From positions 124,001-188,000 of the forward strand of contig QRFJ01000376.1 of NCBI GenBank assembly GCA_006176705.1: a stretch of 64,000 nt of DNA, in the 5' to 3' direction. The notes below the pieces were generated by a model, which was not told where the DNA came from, did no database searches, and saw nothing but the letters and a program-made list of their open reading frames with translations. A program made the translations under genes and the position numbers. The stretch is from Cocos nucifera (lineage: Eukaryota; Streptophyta; Magnoliopsida; Arecales; Arecaceae). Shown here in pieces: positions 21,327-33,629 of this stretch (its first letter is position 1; each line of letters starts with the position of its first letter).

Positions 21327-23582
21327 TGATAGATATGTATGCCCTAGAAGCCAGATTGGTTGATACTTATAATACACTTCTAAGGGCAAAATTATAATTT
21401 TAACTATAAATAATAAAATGAATTATTTTCTATCATAGTATGTATTTCAAAGTATCTGTGATACATCCCTTGAGTTAATGGTAATGATTGTTCATATTTT
21501 CAAGAGTTGAAAATTTAAGACATGAATTTTTATTATTAACTCATAAAATGCTCCCGACCCTAGGATCATCATGAGGATGGTGATTGATCTGGAAGATTGG
21601 TGTACGATCACTTTTTTTGGATAGATGAGTCTTGAGTCTATAATATAGAGACACCAGAGTGAGAGTATAGATACTCATTAGAGAATGAGGACACTGAGCG
21701 TGATCACCTCGAGCAGTCATGAGGAAGTCTACCTTCTCGTCGATGACTAGTTGGAAGCTGCAGTGGTGTGTTTGGTTCTTTGATCTGAGGTGCATCGACA
21801 GTTCATCTTGAGGGTGTTATAGTTTGACTACACCATAACTTAGTCTCCTAGCCATTTGAAATTCTAAGGTGTATGTTGGCTATAGCATGTTCATTGTAGG
21901 AATTGGAGGAGTAGTTCTATGATGATCATGAGAATCAAGTCCATAAGCCCATGGCCATGGTAGAGTAAAATAATAGAAAGAGTTTCTATTAGGATTTTCA
22001 TATTGAATTTGAATCAAATGATTAATTCATATAACGGAAATTAGGGTTTGACGAGATCACCTTAACCCTAATCCGGTCGGAGCTCAAGATAGAGGAACTT
22101 AATCACATAGGTAACTACACCGAGAGGTTTGCTTTCAGTTCTGATGGTTTGCCATCATACGGTGCTAGGTATTACTGATGGATTTTAGGAGCAATTAGAA
22201 TGATTTGGATGATCGATCATACTAGTTATCTGAATTAAAAAAGTTCTGATCCATCGAAAGATGTTTTGATGATGTCGATGATAAAGATTGCAACATATCC
22301 CATTAACATACAAAACTGAACCAAATTGGATCACACAAAGAAGGGTTTGGATCTAGATATCATCAATTGGATTAACCCAGTTTAATTGATTTGAATAAAA
22401 TTCAATTAAGTTCAAGAAAATCGTGCTAGCACACGATTGAGCCTAATGTTCTCCTTTAACAATCATTAAAGCTTATCTCGACTAAACCAAATATGTTTGG
22501 GCTCACTCAGAAACCTATACATGGTCTGGCTGGAGCTTGTCTAGGTTAGAAAAGGGTTATCTTAATTTATGAGATAAATTTGAAACAATATCTACCATTT
22601 TCTATCACCTACTAAATCTTATCTTCGGACATTGGTCAAACGTTAACCCTGGACACTTAGACATCTGCCCATGTGTCATGCACCCATAGGAGAGCACCTG
22701 AAGACTTGTCCCCCTACTAAAAAGTAGAAAGGCAAGGGGTGCATGCCTGCATGCCTAGGGAGGCATGCACCCCATGAGGATAGAAGATGGAGTCCCACAC
22801 AGATGGGACTCCAGTTGCTTCAGGGAATCAAACTAGATGGCGCTAAGAAGACTTATTTGACCTAGTCTTGGCACCACCTAAGGAGAGTTTTGAGGGAATC
22901 TAATCTGATTGAATCAGATGATGTCATCCCATCAATCAGATTTAGATCTGATTGCATAAAGGACCGTGATTGGCTAGGATGATGTGGCACTGCATGGCAC
23001 AGTAGGGTCTATATAAACCCTATCTGTGCCTAGAATTCAAGGATTCTACCTTTAGCCCATGCCACATAGCCCCTCTCCCTCCTTCTCCATGCCACCCTTT
23101 GGTCCTCTCTCTCCTCTTCATGCCCAAGGGACTTTGGGCATGAAGAAGGTGCGATCCAAGCAAGTGAAAGGCACCAGGAAAGGAAGAAGGCAGCACTGCT
23201 GCAAGAGATAACGACTATTCTTCAAAAGTCATTTTGAAGACCTTCAAGATCAGGTCTAGATATAATTTTTGGAGGATTGATTGAGAAGGAGAATTCTTTA
23301 GATCTTGTCTGAGTGGATACCGGTAGAGGCTAGGCACTTACGTGCCTACATCTAGAACCTCAGGCAAGCATCAGGATCATCAAAGGATAATTTGATTATC
23401 CAAAATAAAGGTATAATTAAATTAAATTAAATTTTTATTTTTATTTTTATTATTAGATGAATAAGAATATATCTGAGAAGTCTCAGATCTAATTAGGATC
23501 TTAGAGAAAATTTTTTGAAATATTTCTTCTGATCCAATCAGATCTGAATGAACCTGATCCAAAAAATAGGTTTCTTCCTTCA
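21327..23582 (+). repeat. A2 5' LTR (2,256 bp)
   Basis: It starts TGATAGATATGTATGCCC (TGTTAG in A1) and ends ...TTCCTTCA before the primer binding site. A TATA box lies at 23010-23017. Upstream is a CCAAT-type pair (ccatcaatcag near 22940 and tgattggct near 22970). Unlike A1 it has only isolated GGTCAA/TTGAC motifs near 22640. It contains the gtggataccggtagaggc block shared by all LTRs here. Confidence 0.85.
23010..23017 (+). promoter_or_regulatory. TATA box of A2 5' LTR
   Basis: TATATAAA within gggtctatataaaccc, about 570 bp before the LTR end, at the same place as the TATA boxes of the other LTRs. Confidence 0.65.
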
Positions 23583-23584
23583 AC

Positions 23585-23599
23585 TGGTATCAGAGCCAG
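23585..23599 (+). other. A2 primer binding site
   Basis: TGGTATCAGAGCCAG lies two bases after the LTR end and is complementary to the 3' end of plant initiator Met tRNA. It is intact. Confidence 0.85.
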
Positions 23600-24147
23600 G
23601 TTTCATAATTTATTAGATCTAATTTTAGTTTATTTTTTATCTAATAATTAGATAATTTTAGATATCACATTATATGTGATTAGATCTAAAATCAAAAAAT
23701 AAAAATTAAATAATCTAGATCTAAGATATATGAGATGCATGACTAGACTAGGAATAGAATTATTCTATATATAGTCTAGCATAATTATAATTTTAATTTA
23801 ATTAATTATAATTTTTAGATCTATTTATTTATTATTTTTTAATATCACAAATATTATAATTAGATCTAGAAAATAAAAAATAAATTTATTTAATTTATTC
23901 ATATGAGATATGATAGATGTATGTTTAGACTAGTTGTAGAATAGTTCTACAAAATTTTCTAGAATAAATTTTAATTTGATATGATCAAATTTAAATCTTA
24001 CTTTTTAGATATTTATGAGATAATTTAGATCTTAAAACATGCATAATATGATACATGAGATGTATGCAAAACATGTTTTTAGTTTGATTAATTTTTATAT
24101 GTGATATATGATGTAGATTTAACTAGTTTTATAGATTTATCATATTT

Positions 24148-24272
24148 CTGATTAAGACGTTCTCCTTGGCCGTCCGATCATAAGAACGAAGTAAGATTTA
24201 AAGGTCCTCTTCTTTCATTCGATGGGGTGTTCTTATGGTGTGTAGGGGTGCTGCATGTTCGACCTTAAACAA
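24148..24272 (+). promoter_or_regulatory. Conserved leader stem-loop (A2 copy)
   Basis: Inner arms ATCATAAGAAC (24177-24187) and GTTCTTATGGT (24229-24239) still pair throughout, with one T-G wobble. The outer arms (24148-24157 and 24263-24272) have decayed. Confidence 0.45.
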
Positions 24273-25462
24273 AAATCAAAACTTATTTTCTGCAAAACCC
24301 TAGATCCTGAAATCCTAGGATTTTATATACATATTTTATTTATGAGTCCTAAACTTAATTAAGAATTAAGATTATAAAATATATTAGGTCTAAAATTAAG
24401 TATTTTTAGAACTAAGATATATTCATAAAATTGGGTTTGGATTTGGATAGCTCAATTATGTCTAGCGGTTGATCAAATCGAATCAAGAGTTGGTTAGGTG
24501 GGATCAAGAGTACTTAAATTGACCAACCTAATAGGATTAAGTCTAGATTAAGGTTGAGTCACATAAGTGATCGATCAAGTTAAGATCTAATTAGACTCAG
24601 TGGTTAGAGTCTGGATTGTAGGCTAATCTGATTGGTTCTGACTCAATAATTTGGTGTCTAAGGTAAGTTTGGCAGATACGATCGACTAATTTTTAATTAG
24701 GAGCTACTCGACTCGAATGCATTCTTATCGAGTTAATGGCATATCCCTTCCACCGATCTCACTTATCTGGTCATGTTTGTTGACCCAGTCCTGATCTAAG
24801 GTGGCTAACAATCCGAGCTAACCCATTCCACTAGGTTAGTCATAATGGTTATGGCTATGTCAAGTCAAGTTTAAAGAGACCTAAATCAAATCTTCCTAAG
24901 AAAAGATTAAGTCTAAGATCTTCCACCATTGTAGATGTGCGGACCCTTCCCAAGGTTGGTTATTCTCGGCTGGTCACAGTGGTTCAGTTGTACTGAAAAG
25001 ATACAACCATGTCTATTAAGCATTGGATGCTACGAGCTGGAGGATGGATTGGGCTCAATATTTTGGATACGGTGAGAGATCCAATTAGAAATCTAATCTA
25101 TGCAAATGGTGGGTTTGACTTAACCAAGGAGTGGATCAATATTTTGGGCACGATGAGATTCATGAATTAGAAATCAAGTTTGGGTGCACCATGGTTAGAG
25201 AATTATTGGACAAGAGTTGTTCACTCATTGGCTAACCCATCACCAATAATTGTTAGGTGAGGTGATGAGTTAGTTGGTGGGGCTGCACCACCCACTAGAA
25301 ATCAATAATCATGGAGATTTTTGCATCTCTACGAAGAAAATATAGGGATCCAAAAAAATAGTGAAAGCTAATTTACTTAAAAATCAAACTTCTAAATAAA
25401 TTAATCAAATCTTAATTATAAAATCAAACTAGAAACTTTGACTCTCTACAGAAAAAAGAAAA

Positions 25463-26280
25463 ATATCTGCGTCCAATCCACTAGCCCGTATCCTGGACAC
25501 CATAGACTGATCGGACCCAATTACAATGATTGGCTTTGAAATTATTTTGGATTCTAAGAAGTTGATTCATGTATTAGACCAAGATCCTCCCACCTTACCA
25601 GCTCGTCCATCCATTGAACAGAGAGCATTTCTTGATAAATGGATGGATGAAGATAATGAGGTCAGATACTACATGTTGGACTCGATGTCTGATGAGCTTC
25701 AATGCCAACATGAAGATATCAAGGCTGCCAGTCAAATATTGGCTCACCTGCAAGAGTTGTTTGGTGAATAGAGTCATGCAGCCAAATATCAGATCACTAA
25801 ATGACTATTTAAGGCTAAAATACATGGTGGACAGTCAGTCCAAGATCATTGTCTGATGATGATCAAGGACTTGAAAGAGCTTGAGAAGCTCGGAGTAAAA
25901 TTAGATCAGGATTTGTAGAATGATATAATTCTACAATCCTTGACTGATGCGTATAGACAGTTCATCATAAACTACCATATGCATAAACTTCAGAATACTC
26001 TGGCCGAGCTTATGAATACGCTAATTACTGCTGAGCTTTCTATGAAAGATTTTAAAAGCTCAGTACTTGCTATGGAACGGACTTCTTCTAAGAGAAAGTT
26101 TTTTGGAAAGAAGAAGAAGTTTATGAAAAAGCAGAAGGTAGAAGATGGAAAGAAAAAGAAGGCAGAGCTGAAGAAGAAAGCCATTGACAAAGAAAAATGT
26201 TTCCATTGTAATACTGCCAGCCACTAGAAGTAGAATTGCCCTACATACCTGGCCATCCTGAAGAATAAGAAGGAAACAAG
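25463..26280 (+). pseudogene. A2 gag, broken
   Basis: The start is ATA (25463-25465) instead of ATG. A readable stretch at 25526-25771 holds DQDPPTLPARPSIEQRAF, MDEDNEVRYYML, SMSDELQCQHEDIK and LAHLQELFGE, then CAG-to-TAG. The shared TGA is at 25802-25804, here followed by CTA. The C-terminal part (25940-26227) has TAELSMKDFKSSVLAMERTS and a lysine-rich run, and the knuckle reads CFHCNTASH..NC with Trp-to-stop and Arg-to-stop between His and the last Cys. Confidence 0.8.
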
Positions 26281-27649
26281 TCCTTCTAGAGGTATGCTTG
26301 TTATTGAATCTAACCTTACGATTTCTTCTGCATGCAGTTGGGTGCTTGACTCTAGTTCTAGTGCTTATTTGTGCACTTCTATGTAGGGTCTTGAGGATAG
26401 TAGGAGGCTGAGGGATGGTGAGATGATTCTACGCATCAAAAATTAAGCAAGAATTGCTACTATGGCTGTGGAAATCTATCCTCTTTGACTACTGTCTGAC
26501 TTAGATTTAGTACTTAGGGATTGTTATTATGTGCCTACTGCAAGCAGAAATTTGATTTTTATTTCATGTTTAGCACACGAAGGCTATGTAATTAGTTTTC
26601 TTAAGGACCATTGTAATATTCTTTATGAAAGAAATAAAATTGCAAGTGATTTTCTTATTAATAGTCTCTACTAGTAACATATTGATGTATCTGTCTTTAA
26701 TATCGAGCAAAATATGAATGCCATAAGATCAAAATGATCCAGGGATAATCCAAATGATAGGTATCTATGGCACCTAAGGCTAGGTCATATAGCAGAAAAT
26801 AGGATTAACAAATTAGAGAAAATAGGACTATTGAGTTCGTTGACTTTCGAGTCATATCTAATTTATGAATCATATCTTCATGGCAAAATGACTAAGCTTC
26901 CTTTTATAGGATATGGGGAAAGGGCTACAGAACTACTTGTCCTAGTACATACTGATGTGTGCAGCCCATTTGATATGCCAGCTAGAGGCAACCTTGAGTA
27001 CTTCATAACCTTTATCGATATTTATCTTGGTATGGGTATGTGTATCTTATGAGACACAAGTCTAAAGCTTTTGAAAAGTTTAAGTAATTTAGACATGAAG
27101 TTGAAAAGCAAACTAAAAAACCCATTAAGATTCTTCGATCAGATCGAGGAGGTGAATACTTTAGTCGAAAATTTTTGGACTATCTCAAGCAAAATGATAT
27201 AGTCTCTCAATAGACCCCACCTAGAATACCTCAACTCAATGGAGTTTCAGAATGGAGGAATAGGATCCAATTAGATATGGTTCGATCCATAATGAGCTTC
27301 ACAGGTCTTCCTGATTTTCTTTGGAGACATAGCCTGTTAACTGCTATATATTTACTAAATAGGGTTCCCTCTAAAATCATTTCTACCACACCTTATGAGA
27401 TATGGCATGGTAAGAAATTAGGTCTAAGTCATCTAAGAATTTGGAGTTGTCCGGCTCATGTCAAAAGACAACAAGCTGACAAGTTAGACTATAGGTCCTT
27501 TAGAGCTCGATTCATAGGATATCCTAAAGAGACATTAGAATATTATTTTTACATTCTAGAAGACCACAATGTGATTGTTAGTCAGCATGCCATCTTTTTT
27601 GAAAAATAGTTTATTCAAGATGGTGGCATTGGAAAGCAGATCAAGCTCA
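26281..27649 (+). pseudogene. A2 protease-integrase, broken and cut off by an LTR
   Basis: The protease site is WVLDSSSSAYLCTS (26338 on), so D-S-G has become D-S-S. The integrase zinc region keeps WHLRLGH, but both Cys are Tyr (YESY). The core retains VHTDVCSPF, LRSDRGGEYFS and PQLNGVSEWRNR, with stops (27086 Glu-to-stop, 27211 Trp-to-stop) and a frameshift near 27025. The C-terminal stretch 27277-27609 ends at the shared TAG (27607-27609). After about 40 more bases, at ...caagctca, an A1 LTR begins abruptly, so the linker, RT and RNase H are not joined to this copy. Confidence 0.8.
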
Positions 27650-28978
27650 TGTTAGACATGTGCTCTAGAAGCTAGAATTGGCTGACACTTGTAATATACT
27701 TCTAGGGGCAAAATTATAATTTTGACTATAATTAGTAAAATAGGTTATTTTCTATCACATAAGTGTATTTAGTGTCTGTGATACATCCTTTAAGTAAATG
27801 ATAATGATAATTTATATTTTCAAGTGTTGAAAATTTAAGACATGAATAATCATTATTAACTCATAAAATGCTTCCGACCACAGGATCATCATGAGGATGG
27901 TGATTGATTCGGAAGGTTGGTATACAATCGCTTCTCTTTAGTAGATGAGTCTTGAGTCTACGGTGTGGAGACACCGGAGCGAGAGTATAGGTACTCGTTA
28001 GAGAATGAGGACACTGAGCGTGACCACCTCGAGTAGTTATTAGGAAGTCTACCTTCTCATCAATGACTGACTCGATGCTGCAGTAGTATGTCTAGTTCTT
28101 TGACCTGAGGTGCATCGACAGTTTACCTTGAGGGTGTTATAGTTTGACTACACCATTACTCGATCTCCTTGCCATTCAGAACCCTGAGGTGTATGTTGGC
28201 TATAACATGTTCGATGTAGGAACTGGATAGCATCAAGATGGAATCTATCTACCTCGGTGGTAGAGGAGCAGCCCTATGATGATCATGAGAATCAAGTCCA
28301 GAAGCCCATGGCCATGGCAGAGTGAAATAATAGAAAGAGTTTCTATTTAGATTTTCACATTGGACTTGAATCGAATGATTACATCATATGATGACAGAAA
28401 CTAGGGTTTGACGAGTTCACCTTAACCCTAATCTGATCGGGGCTCAAGATAGAAGAACTTAATCACACAGGTAGCTGCACCAAGAGGTTTGCATTTCAGC
28501 TCTGATGGGTTGCCACCATATACTGCTAGGTGTCACTGGTGGATTTTGGGAGCAATTAGAATGATTTAGATGATCGATCATTCTAGCTGTTCGAATCAGA
28601 AGAGTTCTGATCCATCGAAAGGAGTTTCGATGATGTCAATGATAGAGATCATGACATATCCCATTACCATACAGAACTGAACCTAACTGGGATCACACAA
28701 ACAAGGGTTTGAATCTGGTGATCATCAATTGAACTGATCCAGTTCAATTGATCTGAATGAGATTCAATTAGGTTCAAGGAAATCGTGCTAGCACTCGATT
28801 GAACCTAACGTTCTTCTTTTTACTATCATAAATAAGTTGTCCTGACTGAGCCAAAGGAGTTTGTGCTCAATCAGAGGCCTTCATATGGTCTGACTGGAGG
28901 CTTGTCCAAGGTCAGAAAAGGTTGTCTTATTTTGTAAGACATTACCTACCATTTTTGGTCACCTGCCATTTCTTGTTC

Positions 28979-29046
28979 TTTGACTTTGGTCAAAAGTCTA
29001 CCTTTGACTGGTCAAATGTTGACCATTGACACTTTGACTTTTGACC
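28979..29046 (+). promoter_or_regulatory. W-box cluster in A1 LTR
   Basis: A series of TTGACT/TTGACC cores on both strands, at the same place as the seven-core cluster of the 56.2 kb LTR. W boxes are the known binding sites of plant WRKY factors. Confidence 0.55.
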
Positions 29047-29354
29047 ACATGTGTCATGCACCTATTGGAGAGCTGGTGGGGGCTTGTCCCCCTGCCAGAA
29101 CCTGGCAAGGAGAAGGGCGCACGCCACCCTGGCGTGTGCCCAAGTTAGGAGGCGCCTAGGAGTCCCTGTTGGACAAGGACTCCATCTCCTTTTGGATTCC
29201 AATTAGAGTTCTACTAAGAACCAACTTTGACTGGTCTTAGGTGCCCTCTAAGGAGGAATCCAGGGGACTCTATTCCCACCAATCAGATTTAGATCTGATT
29301 TCACAAAAGGTTGTGATTGGTTGGGAAGAAGAGGAGTTGGATCACAAGCTAGTC

Positions 29355-29362
29355 TATAAATA
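29355..29362 (+). promoter_or_regulatory. TATA box of the A1 LTR at 27650
   Basis: TATAAATA in the context agtctataaataagaccctg, identical in spacing to the other A1 LTRs. Confidence 0.6.
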
Positions 29363-29721
29363 AGACCCTGCGCCCAACCTCAAATAGAATTGAATTAGAG
29401 AATCCCACGCCCCAAGGCTGCCTCTCCCCTCCTTCTCCATGCCAAACCATCTTCTCCCCTTGCTCTCCACGTCCAAAAGGAGTTTTGGACTTGGTTTGGT
29501 GCGATTCAGATCAAGAGAAAGGCGATCAAAAGCAAGAAGGCTGCGCTGCTGCAAAGGACGACTGCAGATCTTCAAAAGGAGTTTTGAAGATCCTCCAGAT
29601 CAGATCCAGATCTGATTTTTGGAGGTGTGATAGAGAAGAAGAGGATCTCCAGATCCAAGCCTGAGTGGATACCGGTAGAGGCCAGGCGCTTGCGTGGCTA
29701 GATCCAGAACCTTCCGCTGCA

Positions 29722-30721
29722 NNNNNNNNNNNNNNNNNNNNNNNNNNNNNNNNNNNNNNNNNNNNNNNNNNNNNNNNNNNNNNNNNNNNNNNNNNNNNNN
29801 NNNNNNNNNNNNNNNNNNNNNNNNNNNNNNNNNNNNNNNNNNNNNNNNNNNNNNNNNNNNNNNNNNNNNNNNNNNNNNNNNNNNNNNNNNNNNNNNNNNN
29901 NNNNNNNNNNNNNNNNNNNNNNNNNNNNNNNNNNNNNNNNNNNNNNNNNNNNNNNNNNNNNNNNNNNNNNNNNNNNNNNNNNNNNNNNNNNNNNNNNNNN
30001 NNNNNNNNNNNNNNNNNNNNNNNNNNNNNNNNNNNNNNNNNNNNNNNNNNNNNNNNNNNNNNNNNNNNNNNNNNNNNNNNNNNNNNNNNNNNNNNNNNNN
30101 NNNNNNNNNNNNNNNNNNNNNNNNNNNNNNNNNNNNNNNNNNNNNNNNNNNNNNNNNNNNNNNNNNNNNNNNNNNNNNNNNNNNNNNNNNNNNNNNNNNN
30201 NNNNNNNNNNNNNNNNNNNNNNNNNNNNNNNNNNNNNNNNNNNNNNNNNNNNNNNNNNNNNNNNNNNNNNNNNNNNNNNNNNNNNNNNNNNNNNNNNNNN
30301 NNNNNNNNNNNNNNNNNNNNNNNNNNNNNNNNNNNNNNNNNNNNNNNNNNNNNNNNNNNNNNNNNNNNNNNNNNNNNNNNNNNNNNNNNNNNNNNNNNNN
30401 NNNNNNNNNNNNNNNNNNNNNNNNNNNNNNNNNNNNNNNNNNNNNNNNNNNNNNNNNNNNNNNNNNNNNNNNNNNNNNNNNNNNNNNNNNNNNNNNNNNN
30501 NNNNNNNNNNNNNNNNNNNNNNNNNNNNNNNNNNNNNNNNNNNNNNNNNNNNNNNNNNNNNNNNNNNNNNNNNNNNNNNNNNNNNNNNNNNNNNNNNNNN
30601 NNNNNNNNNNNNNNNNNNNNNNNNNNNNNNNNNNNNNNNNNNNNNNNNNNNNNNNNNNNNNNNNNNNNNNNNNNNNNNNNNNNNNNNNNNNNNNNNNNNN
30701 NNNNNNNNNNNNNNNNNNNNN
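29722..30721. other. Assembly gap of exactly 1,000 N
   Basis: The left flank is near the end of an A1 LTR and the right flank about 500 bp into an A2 LTR. The gap therefore hides at least the two LTR ends and possibly the RT-RNase H part of the A2 element. Confidence 0.95.
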
Positions 30722-32500
30722 CCATAACTCGATCTCCTAGCCATTCAAAACCCTGAGGTGTATGTTGGCTATAGCATGTTCATTGTAGGAATTGGATTGC
30801 ACCAATAAGGGATCTATCTACCTTGGTAGATGAGGAATAGCCCTATGATGATCATGAGAATCAAGTCCATAAGCCAATGACCATGGCTGAGTGAAATAAT
30901 AGAAAGAGTTTCTATTATGATTTTCACATTGGACTTGAATCAAATGATTAATTCATATAATAGAAATTAGGGTTTGACGAGATCATCTTAACCCTAATCC
31001 GATCGGGACTCAAGATAGAGGAACTTAATCACACAACTAACTACATTGAGTGGTTCACTTTCAGTTCTGATGGGTTGCCACCATATGCTACTGGATGTCA
31101 CTGGTGGAGTTTAGGAGCAATTAGAATGATTTGGATGATCGATCATACTCGTAATCTGAATTAGAAAAGTTCTGATCCATCAAAAGATGTTTTGATGATG
31201 TCGATGGTAGAGATCGCGACATATTTCATTACCATATGGAACTATATCTAACTGGATCACACAAACAAGAGTTTGGATCTGGATATCATCAATTGGATTA
31301 ACCCAGTTTACTTGATTTGAATAAGATTCAATTAGGTCAAGAAAATCATGCTAGCACACGATTGAGCCTAATGTTCTTCTTTAACAATCATTAAAGCTTG
31401 TCTCGACGGAGCCAAACGTATTTAGGCTCACTCAAGAATCTTTACTTGGTCTAACTAGAGCTTGTCCAGGTCAGAAAAGGGTTGTCTTAATTTATGAGAT
31501 AAATTTGGGACAACACCTGCCATTTTCCATCACCTGCTAAATCTTGTCTTCGGACATTAGTCAAACGTTGACCCTAGACACTTAGACATCTGCCCAAATG
31601 TCATGCACCCATAGGAGAGAACTTGGGGACTTGTCCTCCTGCTAGAAAGCAGATAGGCAAGGAGCACACACCTAGGGAGGCATGCACCCCATGAAGATAA
31701 AAAATGGAGTCCCATACAGATTGGACTTTAGTTGCTTCAGGAAAGCAAACTAGGTTGCGCCAAGAAGACTAGTTTGACCCAATCTTGGCGCCACCTAAGG
31801 AGAATTTTGAGGGATTCTAATATGATTGGATCAGATGATGTCATCCTACCAATCAAATTTAGATCTAATTGCATAAAAGATCGTGATTGGCCATGATGAT
31901 GTGGCATTGCATGGCGCAGCAAGGTCTATATAAACCCTGTCTACGCCTAGAATTCAAGAATTCTACCTTTAGCCCATGCCACATAGCCCCTCTCCCTCCT
32001 TCTCCATGCCACCCTCTGGTCCTCTCTCTCCTCTCCACGTCCATGGAACTTTGGGCATGAAGAAGGTGCAATCCAAGTAAGTGAAAGGCGCCAGGAAAGA
32101 AAGAAGGCAGCATTGCTGCAAGAGACAATGACTATTCTTCAAAAGCCATTTTGAAGACCTTCAAGATTAGATCCAGATCTAATTTTTGGAGGATTGATTG
32201 AGGAGGTGAATATCTTTAGATCCTGCCCGAGTGGATACCAGTAGAGGCTAGGCACTTACGTGGCTACATCCAGAACCTCAGGGAAGCATCAGGATCATCA
32301 TAGGATAATTGGATTACCCAAAATAAAGGTATAATTAAACTAGATTTAATTTTTATTTTTATTTTTATTATTAGATCAATAAGATTAGATTTGAGAAGTC
32401 TCATATCTAATTTGGATCTTAGAGAAAAATTTTTGAAATATCCCTCCTGATCCAATTAGATCTGAACGAACTTGATTCAAAAAATAGGTTTTTTCCTTCA
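30722..32500 (+). repeat. A2 3' LTR, 5' end in gap
   Basis: It shares A2 spellings with 21327-23582, has a TATA box TATATAAA at 31927-31934 and ends ...TTTTCCTTCA. No primer binding site follows. The next bases (gaaagtcctcctg) belong to another LTR, so this is an outer element end. Confidence 0.75.
31927..31934 (+). promoter_or_regulatory. TATA box of A2 3' LTR
   Basis: TATATAAA within aggtctatataaaccctg, matching the A2 5' LTR. Confidence 0.55.
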
Positions 32501-33137
32501 GAAAGTCCTCCTGTACGTTAACTTTGATCCATTCAAAGTTGGATGCAAAGGTACTCTAGGGTTTCATCTATAAATTGACCTTGCACCAAATTGTTTGGCA
32601 TTCAATCCTTCCCACGCCCAAACTCTATCTCTCCCTTCATCTCCCACACCCTTTTTCGGATCTCCTCCCTCTTCTCCACATCCAAGTAGTTGGACGAATC
32701 AATAAGGAAAAATCAAGATCTTGCTGCTGTGAAGAAGAAGTTGAGATGATCTTGTTCATGAGACGAATGTGCTACCATCGAAGATCAGTTTGAAGGCATC
32801 TCAGATTGATTCTAGATTTGATTTTTTGAGATCAGATCTGATAGGAGAAGGCATTTAGATCTGACCTGAGTGAACTCCAGTAAAGGTCAGGCACGTGCAT
32901 GGCTAGCATCGAAACCTCAAGCTTCATCAGATCATCAGCAGGATAAATAGTTTACCCGATCCGGTAACATTAGATATTATTAGTTTTATTTTATTTTTAG
33001 TTTTTATATTCAGATCAATCTAATTAGATTTGAGAATTCTCAGATTTGATTAGATCATAGGAATTTCTTTTGAAAAATTTCATTTTAGATTAGATCAGAT
33101 TAGATTGATCTTGCGGTAGAAACTAGAAGTTTCTTCA
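32501..33137 (+). repeat. Right part of the LTR interrupted by A2
   Basis: It has the LTR landmarks of the family in diverged form: a TATA-like ctataaattgacc near 32570, catgagacgaatgtgctacc (5625-5650 in X), the gtgaactccagtaaaggtcagg block, and an end ...GTTTCTTCA at 33137. No primer binding site follows, so it is a 3' LTR or solo LTR. Confidence 0.6.
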
Positions 33138-33624
33138 GATTCATGCACTGACTTAATAAGTACTTGACTGTATCCAGAAACCTTTCATCATTGAATTAAA
33201 AATTCAGGTAGTTCGGTACCAAAGTATAGTGAGTTGCTTGCAAGTTATCATAGTGATCTCAGGTCGAAGGAAGAGTTATACCCATATTTTCTCAGATAAC
33301 ACTCTCGACAATAAAGTGCTCCGGAATGGTCACGTCTATGTAGATCATATCCCACCTGTATGCTATACTATGTCAACACACTCCTTGGTTAAGAGGATAA
33401 CCAACCTATAGAGCATACAATGACCTATTCTTGATACAATTATCATCCTTATTAATAATGTATCATTTGATCATGAACATGTTTATGAACCATACGATAA
33501 ATCCTCCTTTATCACATTGGAAGTAGTTTTAAGAAATTCATCATAATAATGGAGTTTGATTAAGAAGATGTACAACTTTATGATAAAATATGTCAAATAA
33601 CTTTTATTGATGAATGATTAATAT
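33138..33624 (+). other. Unassigned AT-rich sequence
   Basis: I see no coding frame, LTR edge or match to the other repeats. It would have been continuous with 35908-35995 before the solo LTR inserted, and that piece runs into the 3' (RT) end of element B. It may be older flanking DNA or an unrecognised element part. Confidence 0.5.
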
Positions 33625-33629
33625 ACATT
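33625..33629 (+). repeat. Target site duplication, left
   Basis: ACATT immediately before the TG of the solo LTR, repeated exactly after its end. Confidence 0.9.

Larger units (their letters stand above)
23583..25462 (+). other. A2 leader
   Basis: About 1.88 kb without coding signal. It has the stem-loop at 24148-24272, a splice-donor-like AAG|GTAAGT at 24660-24668 and an acceptor-like CTCTCTACAG at 25442-25451. The enclosed 789-bp segment matches the length in the A1 copies. Confidence 0.7.
27650..29721 (+). repeat. A1-subfamily LTR, 3' end in gap
   Basis: It starts TGTTAGACATGTGCTCTAG and follows the A1 LTR to within about 217 bp of its end, where the gap begins. It carries the W-box cluster (28979-29046), the inverted CCAAT pair (near 29278 and 29312), a TATA box at 29355-29362 and the U5 hairpin. 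It may be a solo LTR or the 5' LTR of an element hidden in the gap. The 5 bp before it are GCTCA, and its duplicate cannot be checked. Confidence 0.8.
21327..32500 (+). mobile_element. A2 copia element with nested A1 LTR and a gap
   Basis: 5' LTR 21327-23582, leader, gag, protease and integrase to 27649, then an A1-subfamily LTR at 27650, a 1,000-N gap, and an A2-type LTR at 30722-32500. The outer LTRs share A2-specific spellings (gacgagatca, tagaggaacttaatcac, ctttaacaatcattaaagctt) that the 27650 LTR lacks, so the latter is an insertion rather than this element's own 3' LTR. Flanking 5-mers are GAGAG (21322-21326) and GAAAG (32501-32505), a 4/5 match that could be an aged target duplication. 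RT and RNase H would be in the gap or lost. Confidence 0.65.

Noticed and set aside
22940..23420. Possible host gene 5' region at the CCAAT/TATA motifs and C/T-rich leader around 23050-23110
   Set aside because: The same block (cctctccctccttctccatgcc) recurs in every LTR at the same offset after the TATA box; it is the LTR R region.
27650..29721. The 27650 LTR taken as the 3' LTR of the A2 element, making an RT-less mini-element with a precise deletion
   Set aside because: It has A1 spellings (actatcataaataagttgtcc, W-box cluster), unlike the A2 5' LTR, and an A2-type LTR follows after the gap, so a nested insertion is more likely.
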